64,000 nucleotides of DNA, from positions 358,251-422,250 of the forward strand of contig MU405220.1 of NCBI GenBank assembly GCA_022836615.1. Reading direction: 5' to 3'. A program made the position numbers and the translations under genes. Origin of the DNA: Annulohypoxylon bovei var. microspora (lineage: Eukaryota > Ascomycota > Sordariomycetes > Xylariales > Hypoxylaceae). Positions 22,633 through 36,698 of this stretch are shown here, piece after piece (within the stretch, counting starts at the first letter, position 1; each line of letters starts with the position of its first letter). A model generated the notes under the pieces. That model ran no database searches and was not told the DNA's origin. It was given only the letters and a program-made list of their open reading frames with translations.

Positions 22633-24605
22633 TGTGAAATGGGTGTCATCCAGATGACAATTTATTAATTAGATATACGAATGAGATGAAATAGGTAAGT
22701 GCCGAGCGCAATACGCAGGTAAGCGCACTGGCGAGAGAGTAACTACGGCGATATCAAATGGCATCACATAGGGATAAGGATACGGATAGGTAATTCGTTT
22801 CGAATATTGTATCGTAACCGAGTAACCCGGGGAGCCTGGGGGTAGCCAAGATTTGTTAATGAGGTATGAAGTCAGATTCAAACGAGGGACAAGGAAAGGC
22901 GAGTATGAAACACATTAATCGGGACGCGTGGGTCGTCGCAATGTGGCAGATTGGAAGAAGAAAAAAAAGACAGGCAATTGATAGACGGTAAATGATCCCA
23001 CGCTTAACGTTTCTCTATCCTTCTACAACATCAATGTCGCCGTGGTGATAATGTTTAGTGTTTGTTACAGAAGAAGAAGAAAATAAAAAACGAGAGACGG
23101 TTATATGATGGGAAGGTCCCAACCCGGCAATTTCGAATTTGACTTCGCCGCTGCCTTCCAACAATGCATCGAGACTTGCTCTCCAGCTGGTCAAGGGTTG
23201 AAGAAGGCTCAGCCTCAGGTCTTTCCAAAGCCATTGGCTTAAGAAACCCGAGATGTGGGTCCGTTAAGGAGGAATTAACCAACCAACTGAAGATCTCTAT
23301 CCAAGCTAAGCCTTATACAGTTGTAACTCCTGTTAGTATGATAAGATGTCAGCCTATCCAACCTGCACGTGTTATGCTTCCAGCTTTAACAATAAATACC
23401 TTCCCATACAATTCACAATACACTTGATGTGCATCTAACACTTGAGTTTGACACCAAAATACGAGACTTGATTTTGAAAGGGGCAGCCACAGCAGAAGCC
23501 AGATAAGATAACACACATTGAGCTGTCGTCACTGCAAGGATACAAGGATACATAATATTTGAAGTTTATATCAATTCATCTTAATTGTCATGATAAAATC
23601 TTTGACGTTTGGCAAATCATACGTTTCATTCGTATAAAAAGAATCGAGGAACTGATGAAAAGAATGAACTGTTGTTTTTATCTTAAGATATCGCTTTCAT
23701 TGACATGTCCCATCGGCTTAGGATGGTTACACCTCCATTTCTAATATCTATGAGGGGAAGCTAGGTACATAATAAGTAAAGTAATATTCCTAACGACATG
23801 GAGTATATATTGCTTGCCACAAATATAAAAAGATGTTTACTTAAATAAGTAGCTACCTACGTAGTAAATATCAATTGATGGATGCCTTCAAATGAATATA
23901 AACGTGTAGCAACTTGAGTGTCATACCTCATAACAGATACTATGTATCACGTGGCTCTTACTGTGTAATAATAGTGCTGGGGTATTGAAGGTACTTGGTA
24001 CTAGTAGGCTACTAAGTCCCCTCTTCTCAGGTGGGCTGCGGCGCGTAAGCGCGTTAGAATTTATTAAAGTGGGATCCACATGCCATTTGACGGAGAAGTT
24101 GCGTCGCGTAAAAAGTCCAAACGTCAGTGCCAAACGCCCAAATCGCGCCTAGAAAATTGTTCCCCAAAAATCAATACGCCATACTAAGAACGACTACACT
24201 CTCGACCTCACGTCGCTTGATGAACTGCCGAATATTAACTGTGCGCCTTTTCCAATCGCCGACGACAGCTAGCAGGTTATTCGCTACTAGACATCTATCC
24301 AATACACATTTTAGGTATTGGCTGTAATCAAATTCCAGTGCCCTCTACCTAACCCTATCGCCATGAAATATCTCATCAAGCTTGTGTCTTCGTTTAACTC
24401 ACCTTAACCTTAACCTTCAACAAACCTAACCTTATCTACTCTCTCACCATTGTCGCCCTAATCGTCGACCGACAAGCTTACCAATTACTTCAACTACCTA
24501 AGTTGTTTCAACTAATTTCCGGTCTCATCTAATTTACCATAATATTCCCTTCGCATCTCCTGTCTACACGATCGCCCGGTCGCAAATAATACGATAGTTT
24601 TCATC
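22633..24605. promoter_or_regulatory. Divergent promoter region between CCH1 and the PHD gene
   Basis: About 2 kb separating two divergent starts. It is AT-rich in the middle (23400-23950). From 24340 to 24600 the plus strand is CT/AACC-rich, including an ACCTTAACCTTAACC-type run before the PHD gene start, as in other leaders of this window. Confidence 0.45.
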
Positions 24606-27255
24606 ATGGTCTCATCAAGAAAGCGCGCCTTGCGCGACGTCGAACCCGATGCCGACACGCATGAGTCTCCCAAAGAGTTTTCCTTACTTCAGCGCATCCG
24701 GAACGCCTGGCAATTTGCCAATCTGTTTCAGTGGATCTATCTATTCGGCAAGGTAGTCAAGATCGATGATAGTATTGATGTAGATGTACGTATTCTTTTT
24801 CCGAGGTCAACCGTATATATATACATAATCGCTCTAGAAACTTCGATAATCTATTGGCACTTTTAACACTTTTTACATTAGGATCTGGAAACCGAATGCC
24901 TAAAGCCTCGTTCAACCGTTCTAGTCGACATTGGTCTTGCCCTACTCAAATTTGTATCGTCGCATCGCGGCTTGACGTATGTCCTATCCCAAACACGCAC
25001 TTCCAATAGCAGAGTCGTTAATCTTTCCATAGCCCAGATCTCTTTGACGAATACACACGTCGACAATATGTTGCGAAGGCACCCGATCGAAATCCATTCG
25101 GCATAGCCGAGACACCTGCTAAGTTTGACGACTTTGACGCCCTCGCAAAGGTTCGTTAGGGACGTAATCTAGCAAGGACAGAATACTAATTATTCTGTGC
25201 GTAGATCAAAGTCTTACAGCAGCTAACCCAATGGGTTATGTTGCATCCTGAACGCATCCGAGAGAAAATGGATGAGCAGAAACCTAGTGACCAGACTGAA
25301 TGGGTGCGAACAATCTCCGTTGTGCTTATTTTGAAGAAGAACTAACAAGATAATAGAGAATCGAGCCCTCTGGTTGGGACAGTGATGATCGCACGTACTA
25401 TATCCTAGATGATAATCGAATATACCGTATGACAGAAACTCTGCCCACTCCCGCGCCCTGGAAACCAAAGAGGAATACCAAGAAGGCCAAAGCTGCAGCA
25501 AGGGCTGCCAAACGGCGTCGTGTATCAAGATCTACTGCGCAAAACGGCGAGGATGCCGACGATGGCTCTGCCTCAGACGCCGACCAGCATGCTGAACAAG
25601 AGGACGATGGTCTCGGAAATGCGAAGTGGGAGTGTATTGCGACGAACCTCACTGAGGTACAGGAATTTCTCCGTACTATCCAGAAGACTCGGGATGACAA
25701 TGAGAAGATTCTAAGGACTACGGTTGAGAATCATCTCCTACCCATTCTAGAAAAGCAGGAGGAATCTCGGAAGAGAAAGGCCCTACAGAGAGAGAAAGAG
25801 CTTCTCAATCTAGAAAAACTGGCACATGCTAAACGATCTAGTCGTCTTGCCAACAAGGCTGAGCAACAACGACTAGACCAACAAGCTAAAGAAGACGAGC
25901 AGAAGCGCCGGGTAGAGGATGCTGCAGCTCGGAAGGAGGCACAGAAACGAATGAAGATGGAGAAAGAACGTGATAACCGTATGATGTCTCGAACACAGCG
26001 ACTTAAGGAACGAGATATCCGCCGACGGCAGCACGAAGACGAATTAGCCCAACTATCCGAGGATAGCAAGAATCTAAGCACGGGGACTGGTCGATTATCC
26101 GAAAGACGGCTGAAGGCAGAAATCGAGAAAAACAAACAAGCCCTACAGGAGCTTGAAGAGGAAGAGGACGATTGGATCTTCGACTGCATTTGCGGCGTCT
26201 ACGGCCAGGTTGATGATGGTACGCACAGTATCTCGTGCGAGACATGCAATATCTGGCAACACAGCAAGTGCGTAGGCATCAGCGAGGAAGAAGCGGATCG
26301 CGATGATTTCCATTTTATTTGCAAGAGTTGTCGCCAGAAGAGTTCGCTGCGTGCGACAACGCCGAAGTCCCCGGTCATCAAATTTAAGGTCAATCAGACC
26401 AATGCTTCGTCTTCGTCTCCTATGAAGTCGGACCACTCGCCTGCCCCTGAACGCTCCAGTATTAGTACGCAGCTGTCACGCCCAGCCAACGACGCCAATA
26501 GCTCAAGACAAGTCAGACCAACTATTCAGCCAGTGATCCCCATAAAGCAAGCAGGCCAACGAAGCGCCCCTCTGCCGTCCTCGCCATTCGCCAACGGCGA
26601 CGGGCTTAACCCATTCTCTTCACCACACCCGAATCTATCGCCTCCCGAGCAGTCGCCCAATAAGGCCAGGGCCTATTCAACCATGTTCAACCCGTCGTCC
26701 TCGCCGATCCAAGGAAGTCGCTCAGGAGATATCAAAGTGCCACAGAAGGGCGTGTTCCACGTCTCGCCGAAGGTCAATGGCTCTGTGCAACCGACACCGT
26801 CGAGTAGCCTCCCGCCTCACGCAGATGCCTATGTACCTCCTGTCGCTGCCAGGTCCGACTCGCCTTTGAAGCAGCCTTTCGATGCCGCTAGCCATAGCTT
26901 GCCGGTTCTTTCTCCCCCGACAGTGTCGTTTTCTGCTGTGGCACGGCCCCCAAGCAGTGATGTCAGTACTCAGAATACGACATTTGCTACTCCGCAACTC
27001 AACAAGCAAGGGGTGAGGCTTGATATAACGCCTAGTCTCCCGCCGACCCAAAACGGGCTCTCGCCCCTGAAGCGCTCGCCGCCGCCAAATCAGCGCTCCG
27101 GTGGTGGCCTATCAACACCGGCACCTGCAATTCTACCTCCGATAACGGCACTATCACCTTCACCTTCGCAACAAATCTTAACTCCACCAGTCAAGTCTGC
27201 CGAGCCCGCGCGATCAACATCACAGAATTCTAGCAACCTCCCTGGGGGTGGATGA
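24606..27255 (+). CDS. DDT/WHIM and PHD-finger chromatin protein
   Basis: Five exons: 24606-24785, 24882-24976, 25033-25150, 25205-25303 and 25357-27255, 796 aa. The four short 5' exons encode a helical module (EFSLLQRIRNAWQFANLFQW, GLALLKFVSSHRGL, FDEYTRRQYVAKAPDRNPFG, IKVLQQLTQWVM) followed by RIEPSGWDSDDRTYYILDDN, matching the DDT/WHIM arrangement of ISWI-partner proteins (RSF1/CECR2-like). Residues about 240-430 are a charged coiled coil. A C4HC3 PHD finger lies at 441-489 (CICG, CETC, QHSKC, CKSC), so methylated or unmodified histone H3 tails are the likely ligand. The last 300 residues are Ser/Pro-rich and probably disordered. The role in nucleosome remodelling is inferred from domain order; the precise complex is not certain. 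Confidence 0.88.
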
Positions 27256-30200
27256 TCTATGATATCAACGACGATGGTTCAGTTTAGCAATCGACCAAAG
27301 ATCTTTGGATCATCGAGAAGTGATCGGAATTGCTATATGGCACAAGTCTGGCATTGCAACTTGGATCACCGCCAGGGCGATTCCAGCTCGCAAATTTCGA
27401 GCACACCGTTAATTATGAACAAGTAATTAGTTTTCCACTTGCCGTTACAAGGCGGATCTGTTTTAGTACTCTGGTGATATGAGTGTTTCCCTCAGGTGGG
27501 ATGAGCAAAAACGGTCTTGCTCTACATGGGTGGCACTTCTATTAAGCCGTTGGACGCATTGAAGGTTGGGATTCTAGTAATGATTCTAGACAGTTGCATG
27601 ATGCATCTTACGGCGTATAAGGCAGGCGGGCTTCGATATGTAGATTAAAGGGGAAACGTTATAATACGTACTTTTACATGTGTTGATGACGAACAATCGA
27701 TTCAGAACCTATCTTGTGCTGTGCTGTGCTTATTAAAAACGAGAGGGGATTCAAACTCGTCATACCGGAATTAGACGATGACGCAACCGCTTAAAGTCTT
27801 TAGCAAACTGTCGGCAGTAACTATGCATACCTAATTTAGGGTCGCTATGCCTTGCGGCTCACAACTCAGCCTCTCCTAGTAATTTCCTCATTACGTAAGG
27901 TACTCTTCCGAATCTGCATGTTCCTTCCAATTTCAATTACTTAGGTTTAATCAATAAAATTCCCTCAATAGTTTATATTTTATACATACCTAGTTATTCA
28001 CTTACATACCTACTTTTTAAATTATTTTCAAGTTATTCGATCCGTCAAGAATGATATATCGTCAATAGCTCGATGTAGACTCTTTTCACTAATCATATTT
28101 TAATATCCCGGTCAAAATCTGCCCAGTGGTAGACGGGCACACCGACTCCACGTTTTCTCGTCGGTATGCGGCAGGCGGCATACATAGACGCACAGGAGTT
28201 CGCAGTCGCGGTGGGTATAAACATGGCCTACCTGTTCCGGAGCCAGGGATAGGGTAGCCAGTTTGTGTATCCATCGGGCTGGGGAGAACACCCTGGTCAG
28301 CCCCAGACACAGAAGAGCTACCATTGGACAAGCCGCGGTGCCGACAGAGTTGAGCTGTCACACAAATCCCGACTGTTCGCACGAACTGTTGGCCAGAGCG
28401 CTGAGACATGACGAGCTCAGATTGATGCGGGTGGAGACGGACGCTGTGAGCAACATACAAGCAAATTAAACGGTGCATTCCTACCTTGCTCTCATGTTGC
28501 TAGGTGTTATCAGTTCAGCAAGGAAATTAACGGACGGCGCGATATGAAGCAGTCGCATTTGCTTGATATTATACTACTTTTTTAATACTAGGTTGGGTAT
28601 CCCGAAGACCAAAGGCGCGAGGATACAACGCCCGAGTTGTTTCCAGCTGTTTCATTGTTATAACTTTACACACTTCCGGGTTAAGGGTAAGCAAGACAGT
28701 GCATATCAAGGGAGATAAAAAAAGAGACCCAAGAAGAGGTTCCAACGTGATGACCTCAAAGACGGCACTCGAGGCTAAAGGAACGAAAGAAAAGATGAGA
28801 ACACAAACTAGTCTTTCAAGGAAATAGTTAGTATATATGCACTGGCGCATATGAGATGCTGCACATTAGTATTCCTCCACTATGATACCTATCTACCATT
28901 CACCAGCATCTAAGTACGAAGAGGATGAGATTTCATTTCTTGAGCTTTTAAGCCGTATTCAAGATTTTATATTCATTCATAAAGTCTTATCCTACCACCT
29001 GCACATACCAATGTACGTCAACTTTTACTAGTTAGACATTTCCCCTTTTGGCATTACAGAACTGATGTTCAAACAGCCAACGAAGCTACTGCAACCGTCC
29101 GCCGTTGGTGCAGGGATGCGGCTGCAAACAGATACCCAGGGACAGTCAGCTACTCATCCTTACTCATCATCAGAGAACCAGCGCGAGCAGCCAGTGAGTA
29201 CTGTGGTTGACATTTACATTAGCAGGTGGACAGCGCTAACCAATAGCCATTGCATTACTGCTCCCAGGGACAGAGCTGTTACTGATATTAATTTACCCCG
29301 GGTAACGAGGCGTCAACCTATAGATTTGAAAGACGCAACATGGAGAGGACCCTGGGAATTTCTCCTCCCCCATATCGACCGCTCTCCTTCAACTCGGTTT
29401 AAGGGTTAGCAACACAGCATGATTGCTATCGGGATAGACCGCACGTAAGCCGCAATCTAGTCCTAAAATGGTGCAAGGCGAAGATGGGAAGAAAGAAATG
29501 CGGCTAGGTGTCTGCATTTGGATAGTTTCTTCAGCATAGCCTTAAAGGAATGCTAGAGGCATGTGACCCGCGCACGCCACTGAAGAATCTAAGTGTGGGA
29601 GACTCGTTTCCGGGCCTACTCAGGAACCAGCATTCCAGTGCTTCACACGGTCCAACAGCAGTCATGAGCAACTCCCCAAGATGACGAACCTTTAGATTAC
29701 CGCATAAAACCGGCTCCGAAGGAGAGTTCTCAGTGGGCAATCTGAGGAAGAGTTCCCGCCCCAGGTGAAATAGGAGACGTGGCAAAAGCCAGATCGGCCG
29801 GGGACCAAATCTGCCCAACTCCCCGATCCCTTCTGCGGCATCTCTCATGCAATCTCGCATACCACTTGCTGGGATGTGCAGTCATCGGCGTAATGTGGGT
29901 ACAACATGCTACTTTTTTGCGTATGTCTTGCCCTAGTGAGCAGTTGTTGAATGGAAGTCCATTACTGTCTACCCTAACCAGTGAAAGAGTATGAGAGTGA
30001 GAGCGAGGCAAATGCTAGCGTGCCCACCCAAGAAACATGGCAATAACAACACCAGAAGTATACCATATTGGTATCTACCAGGTCGGAATACTCGGTGCAT
30101 AGTAGAAAACCATGGCCTCCAGATTCTCTCACTCTCTCACACTCTCTCGCCCCCGAACACGGCTAGATATAATTCCGTAAGTGATCTAGAGCAATTTTCT

Positions 30201-32300
30201 AAGTTGGCACGCCTTGTCGAGTGCCTCCCGTTCTTCTCTATTGCCTTCCGAAAGCGGTAATGTGCAACCCAGCGGCCACATTCTGCGTCCCAATGCGAAA
30301 GGGTCGAATTCTGGAAAGAAAGCCACCATACAAATAACTGTAGCCCCAAGAATAGTTCTGTCTGAAAGGGAAAATTTGGGAACCTTTTCTTTATGTTGTT
30401 GCTATCACTGCCGCTAATACTATTGCCTTTTGCTACTCTTGTTGGGTCGACAAAGACCACATCCGGCTGTGGCCGCGCGCACTTTACTTATTCTCTTTCT
30501 CTCATATACCTAAGCATTTTCTATCCATATTATAGAAATTGGTTAGGAATAGTGATGGATACCTACACAACTTACCGACAACAAGCAATAACTTGACATA
30601 TTAACTACAACTCAAACTATTGATATCGATACATTTGGACGGGGAATAGGACGAAAGCTGAAAGGCCGATCATATCGATAATCAGCCCTGTGTCCAGCAT
30701 TGCTTCTTGCTGCTTCTACGGCACATGGGTAGCTGAAGTTCCTTTTACGAAGAGGTAGGAACAAAGAAAGAGAAAGAAAGCTCGTGCGGACTTTAGGGCA
30801 GGGGAGACTGCATCAACCAGCAATTCGTTGTGTCTACCATCCATACCCACTCAGAAAGGGGGTGTGAGCTCATCAATCACTCACATATTTCACCCCTCAG
30901 AAGGGCGCCTTACACACCTCTCTATCCCAGGATCCCGGTTCGGCTTCTTCTATCAGACCTCTAAGTCTAATCACTAGACAAAGTGAAGCACCCACATAAC
31001 GCATCCATACTACATATGCGCCCACATACGCGGAAGGAGAAAAGAGAGTCCACATTGTGCAAAACGTTGCTAGAGTAAGAGCAAAGTACGCGATTCACAT
31101 ACTATCAGGCAGATCTTTTGAGATAGGTTCGTGTCCCTATGTTTTAATACTTCCTCTTTCTCCTTTCCTCCCTTTCTCACATGACCAAATGTTGCTGCAC
31201 GCCCCCCCATCCCGTGCAGCGTCACGGGCAGAGACAAACCCAGTTTCTGATAGATCCATGCTTGTGGCTGCGGACTACGCTGGCATTGAGCCAGTTCATT
31301 CTGTCCGGCCAAGCATACCGCTTCCCTAGCCAGAGAAAGATCTAGGGCTACTTGCAAGCCGGTTACGGGGAAGGCGGAGGGCGATGTAGGCGGCTGAAAT
31401 TGAAGACTCACTTACCCACTCACAGGCAGAGAATCTTCAGATGAAAATTCCGGTACTTTTGTGCTTTTCCAACGCTTCAAAAAGTGGTGCCCCCAACCAG
31501 TTGCTCGATATTTATTCGAAAAAATTCTAGAACCTCTGAATCATCAAAATACTGGTTCTTGTTTTGGATCATCCTTTGCTGTCGGTGTCTCGCTCTCCAT
31601 CTCACAGATACCATTTCAACCCATTCGTGGTTGTATTACGTGCAAAGCGCCCCAGGCGAGGAGCACTAGCCAATGTTCAGGAAGCCAGAATCAATTATCA
31701 GACACATTCAGATAGACAAGTTAGAGACGGACTTTCAGCCCGCATACCGTCAAGGCTCCGGAATCCATACTCAGATACAGAGATACGGATATACAGATAC
31801 ACTGTGTGTCTGCTTTTTCGTGTACCAAATTTTCACCTTATCATCCTTACTGGCTACTAGCACATATTCGAAATCCAAATCGACAATCGCCATCATATCA
31901 TCCGAAGTGGGAAACTTTAGGGTCTCGGTGGAGAATACTGACTTGGAGATATTTCTTGTCGGCCAATTCATCTGGTAATTACTTGTAGGAGAGCACGGTG
32001 GATCGTTATCTATGAAGAGGAAGGAAAATCAGCAGCGCCCTAGTTGTGAAGGAATCTTTTTCTCTTTTTCTAATCTACTACTTCGCCAGAGAGAGGGTCA
32101 CGAAGCCTTCTTAAAGCAACTACTTTTAGTACCTATCAAAACCATCATCTTTCCTTATTAATCTCCACTGCCATCGGCTTCTTTCTAGTTTGTGCTACTA
32201 CCTACTATTATCGCTACCGCCCCTCGCTTTATCTCGAGGGCAAAATTCGAATCTCTGCCCCTAGCTATCGCACGATTTCTGCTAGAAAAGAACCGATGAA
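27256..32300. other. Large intergenic region
   Basis: 5 kb without a supported gene. Open frames (28089-28478 minus, 29065-29409 plus, 29531-29860 minus, 31070-31411 minus and others) have no domain and overlap on both strands. A tRNA-like fossil lies at 27741-27815. The last kilobase is likely the long leader of the HMG-box gene. Confidence 0.45.
27741..27815 (-). pseudogene. Degenerate tRNA-like sequence
   Basis: Read on the minus strand, it has a D-arm-like TTTAAGCGG segment, a T-loop-like GAGTTTGAATCCCC (B-box-like), a partly paired acceptor (CGACAG with CTCTCG, one mismatch) and a run of five T immediately after, as for RNA polymerase III. The T stem has several mismatches, and no clean anticodon arm can be drawn. 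It is probably a decayed tRNA. Confidence 0.3.
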
Positions 32301-34337
32301 ATGGAGAAAATCGAGCCGCCATCACCAGCGCCGTCTAACAGCAACACCCACCCCTCCGCCACCGCCGATGAAGTCCTCCAGAGCCAATTTCAGCAGCTCA
32401 TTCGGCACAATGCATCAACGGCACCTGCCGACGTGGATAGCCATATAGGCTCAAATCCACATTCGCGATACTCTAGCCCGGCGCCGCAGCAGCAGCAGAT
32501 GGCCATGCCAATGTATGACCATGGTTCCCCTTACTCGAGCGCTCCTCCAGCCTCTACCTACAGTAGCGGTTACCAGCAACAGAGTTACCAGATGGAGCCC
32601 AGCCCATACCCGCAATTACCTGATACAGGCTCATCAATGGTATGTTTATTCCTGGGATAAAGGATGTGATTGTATTGAATGAACGAACAATAGACATGTT
32701 TTCTTTATCCCAACCCCTTTCTCTCTGAGTAGCCCATCTTTTAGCTAACTCCTTCGCTATATAAGACACCACATAATGCTTATAGTACTCCTGCAACATC
32801 ACCACCAACACCAATGCAACAATCAGACGGCATAATGACTCGAAGTGGAAGAGCTATCAGTAGAACGCACGGCGGCACGCCGGTCCTCGGCCCGCGATCA
32901 ACACGAATAGTGAAAAGGTCACCAAAGCCAGAGTCTGAAGTAAGTGTAAAACTAGGCGCGGGCGCCAAGGCGAAGAAGAAGAGGAGGGGCAAGGGGGCAA
33001 GCGACGAGCCGGCGGTGGTGCTTGATGCGCCACTGAGCGTGTTGGTGAAGGACATTACCACGGTGCAGGACACCAATATCGAGGAGTATGTGAACCGACT
33101 ACCGGAGGTGCGGCAGGCCGAGGTGAGAGACTCGAAGGAAGGCAAGATAAAGCGACCAATGAATGCTTTTATGCTGTACCGGAAGGCCTTCCAGAATCGC
33201 ACCAAGGAGTGGAAAAAGCACGACAATCACCAGGTCATCTCCCAAGTCTGCGGCACCAGCTGGAACATGGAGCCCCAAGAACTGCGTGACCAGTACGACG
33301 GCTGGGCCAAGATCGAGCGTGCCAACCACAAGCTTGCCTTCCCCGACTACAAGTTCGCACCCGCAAAAGCGAAGAATAAGAAGGCCAGCGTCGTTGCTAG
33401 TAGAGGTGCTCGTGGCGACTCGGAGGATGACGGCTCCGACCTAGAGGGTTACGAGTGGGACATCAGCGCGCCGCCGTCGCGGAATGCGTCGAGGACTGCG
33501 AGACCTATGTACGACCCAGACGGGGAGTACCGGCCGCCAGGAATGCGAGCGGCGTACCCGGCATATCACCAATCACCGATGGGGCACCATGCGCGATTAC
33601 CGTACCCAGCACACCAATCCTCGTTCCAGTACTCGAACCCGGGCAAGCCCCGGCCATCCGACTACGGGGCCGGGCTAGGTCAGAACCAGTACTACCAACA
33701 AACGAGCGAGTTCAGGCCGACTTACCAGCACCATATGGCATACGGCGGCGCCTTACAGGGTCAGATGCCGTACGTCGAGAACGTGTACATGAACAAGGCG
33801 AACTCGCCCGCGGGATCATACCATAATCCATCGCCGGTTGATCACTACGGCGACTTGATGGGATCCGCGTACCCACCGCCCCAGCATCAGCACCAGCACC
33901 CGCAGCACCAGGTTGCCATGCCGCACCCGCGTGCGCTTTCGCGCGTGAACGAGCACCAGATAGACCCCAACCTCATGGGACACCAAGGCGGCGCGCACCA
34001 GTTCGATGCCCTAGGGATCTTGGGACTGGGCGAGCACAACGACATGCACTACTCGCTCGACCAGGGGGCGCTAGGCGGACATGCTACCTCCACCGCCGCC
34101 ATCGACGAAAACGTCGTCAACCATCACGCCCAGCAGCAGTTCGAGCAGGCATTCCACCAACCGTCGAACGTCGACGCCGGCGCCGACATCTCGTGGCACG
34201 ACGAGCCGTCCACGCACCTGTCGTCGCTGCACGACGTGCCGTCAAAGATGGACGGCGGCGAGTGGGAGACGACGCTGGAGGGCGCGGATTTCGATATCGA
34301 CGGGATCCTGGGCACGACCGATAGCCCGGGGGGATAG
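32301..34337 (+). CDS. HMG-box (MATA_HMG type) transcription factor
   Basis: Exons 32301-32639 and 32766-34337, 636 aa. The 126-nt intron has donor gtatgt, a GCTAAC branch site near 32740 and acceptor tataag. This acceptor is the one that keeps frame, giving SSM joined to TPHNAYSTPATSPPTP. One HMG box lies at about residues 240-312 (KIKRPMNAFMLYRKAFQN, then QVISQVCGTSWNMEP and AFPDYKF). This sequence-specific type is found in fungal mating and developmental regulators such as Ste11-like factors. A basic patch before it (KAKKKRRGKG) may be a nuclear signal. The N-terminus is Ser/Pro/Gln-rich and the long C-terminus is His/Gln/Tyr/Pro-rich, probably activating and disordered. It is not at a recognisable mating-type locus, so its target pathway is unknown. 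Confidence 0.88.
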
Positions 34338-35374
34338 AGGACTCGTAACAAGAAAAAAGTGGGAAGATAACAGGAGGGGAAAGGTGTTGATTTGAAAACA
34401 CGGGGAGGCAATACCAGGGGGCGCCTACACACCTTTTTGTATCTAAATTTGATGACTTTGCTTCTTTCTTTCGCTCCTCCGTCCCGCCCCCCTTTTGTAC
34501 CTGGGCTGTTGCAAACCCCCCTTGATTTGTTTGAGTTGCGTGCGCCGGTTTGTTTTTTTATGTTTTATGTTTTATGTTTTTATGTCCTCAAGGGTTCGGC
34601 ATCATCCCGTCCATCATCCATTCTCGTTGAACATAGACCTGGGGCTGGAAACCGGACTGGCTGGCGGCTGAAAGTGCTGATGATACCCCCACACCCTTCT
34701 TTCTTCCCCTCCTCCCGCCGATTGGTTTGGAGAAGGGGATCCTAAACCAGGGCAAAATCAAATGTCGGACTTTTGTTTTCGTTCTGTTCTGCGGGATTCG
34801 GGATAAGGGGAATGGGCGCTTACTTACTTGGAGTTGGTCATTTTTGTGTTTCTAAGCTGGGCTGGATTAGAGCTGCGCAAAGCTCCTCTGTTTCAACAGT
34901 AAATAAAAGGGAGTAGTACAAAACTGGGAGGAGAGAGAAGAGAGTAGATGTCAGAAAAAAATCGATTGTGTACCCTTGTCCAAAATTTGAGTATTTGACC
35001 ACTTGGTGGCTGTATGTATGCATGTAAATGACTTCGCCCTCTCTTCCTTTTTTATTTTGTTTTTATGTGTTTGTTTTTTTGTCATTGTGTGTTGCCCAAG
35101 TCATATCATAAAAAACTGCTCGAGCGAAACGAAACTTCCCGCCCAAGGACAAAGAAATAGTCAGCTTACACGAGCTTTCCGCGGTCGACCTTGAAAGGGA
35201 GAGGGTCCAGAGAAACCTTGCTCGCCGGGAAGTTTTAAGTTAAGGAGTCAGTCAGACCAATACCTGTCGAAACAGACAGAATGCTGAATGAAATGCTATA
35301 CCCATGTCCCGTCATTAAGGGGATGCGAATAAAGAGCGGCGGGGACGGTAAGGATAGGTCTTATTTCTCTAATC
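34338..35374. other. Convergent intergenic region
   Basis: 1 kb between the HMG-box stop and the SEC20 stop. T-rich runs (about 34540-34580 and 35040-35090) fit 3' untranslated regions. No gene seen. Confidence 0.5.
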
Positions 35375-36698
35375 TTACAGCTCATCTTTGACTCTTTCAC
35401 CATCGTTACTACTGCCTTGCTGGTTACTAGCGTCCTCTTCCATCATCCGTTTCTTCGGGTTGGGCAACTCGTCATCGTTGCGCTCCCTTAGCACGGTTTC
35501 TTCCTGTTGGTCTTCTTGCGTATTCTCTTCGGTATCATTTTCTTTAGGGTGCTCTTCCGCCGACGCCGACTCTGTTCCGTTGATGATTTTATTAACCTCC
35601 CCCATGACCGATTCTGACGATTCTTGCGGATTTTGCGACGACTGGACGACTTGGACCGTTGGAACGCCCTCGTTATTCATCTGCGCCAGCTGTGACATAG
35701 ATTGCACCGTAGCCGAATCCGAGCCCGATCCCACTCCGCGCCGAGCCACCGTATTTGACACGCCCACCACGCTGCGGAAAACGAGCTTGAGCGGGAGCCA
35801 AACGAGCCACCACGTCGGGCCCCAAAGCCAGCGTCTGAACACTAACCAACTGATCGTAACCACCAACAAATAAAACGCTGACTGCAGGTACCAGGTATCG
35901 GTTTTCTGGCTCTTCAGCAGCGTGCCGAGCAGGGCGCGCGAGTTCGATAGCAGGGTATCGAGGCTCGAGTAGTTCTCGGAGAGCTGCGAGAGCGATGCTG
36001 TCGACTCCTTGAGCGTGTTGTGAGCGAAGTCGCTCTTGGTCAGCTCGGCCGCCATCAGGTCGTGCGTCCGCCGCATCGACTCCGTCACGTCGCTGCTCGC
36101 GCTAATCATCTGCTCCTCCTTGCTCATCTCCGCGCGCTGCCGTGGTTTCCGCCGGCTCGGAAGCGGGGCCTCTGCGGCTGCGGGAGAGGACGCGCCAGAG
36201 CGCGGGTGGGAGAACGAGGCGTAGAGGAGCTGCCGCTCCTGGCGTTGGGCCTGCTGCAGGTTGCGCTTCGCTGAGATCTGGGCTCTCCTAAAGGCCTTTC
36301 GGCAGCTGCAAAGATGTTAGATATGATGTGACTATAGTATAGATAGAGCCTATGTATCATTACCTCTGCAGCTCGCGTCCAAGACGGTCTGCGCCGTCTT
36401 TCAGCCGGTCCTTGTCATGTTGTAAGTTGCCACTGGGCCTGCCCGGCCGAATATCTATTATTTCCTCCTGGAGTAACTCAAGCTCCTCCTCCTGCTCTCG
36501 TAATATCTGGTTGATTTCAGAGCTGAGCTCGGAGCCAACATTGTCGTCGTCGCCCGCGCCGATGGGCACGGATCCGGGCTGGAAGTCGAAGTTGGCCAGC
36601 CGGTCGATCAGCTCCTTGAGCTGGTTCGTCGCATCTTGCAAGACGGCGAGGCGGTCCTGCAGGTCGGTAAATCGCTTCTCCAGGGTTTCGGAGGACAT
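35375..36698 (-). CDS. SEC20: ER SNARE Sec20 (Golgi-to-ER retrograde transport)
   Basis: Exons 36698-36364 and 36305-35375 give 421 aa; the intron is 58 nt (gtaatg to tgcag). Sec20 is a Qb-SNARE with Ufe1, Use1 and Sec22 and contacts the Dsl1 tether for COPI vesicles at the ER. Residues 1-110 form coiled coils (TDLQDRLAVLQDATNQLKEL; EEELELLQEEIID). After the junction comes RKAFRRAQISAKRNLQQAQ, as in other Sec20 proteins. The SNARE-like stretch about 172-240 (DLMAAELTKSDFAHNTLKES) precedes one membrane segment at about 250-290 with many Trp residues. The lumenal tail is acidic and ends in KDEL; yeast Sec20 ends in HDEL. The start is divergent from mL53 with 404 nt between them. Confidence 0.9.

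Noticed and set aside
28089..28478. 129-aa minus-strand frame in the 5-kb spacer
   Set aside because: Low-complexity mix without domain; overlapping frames on both strands.
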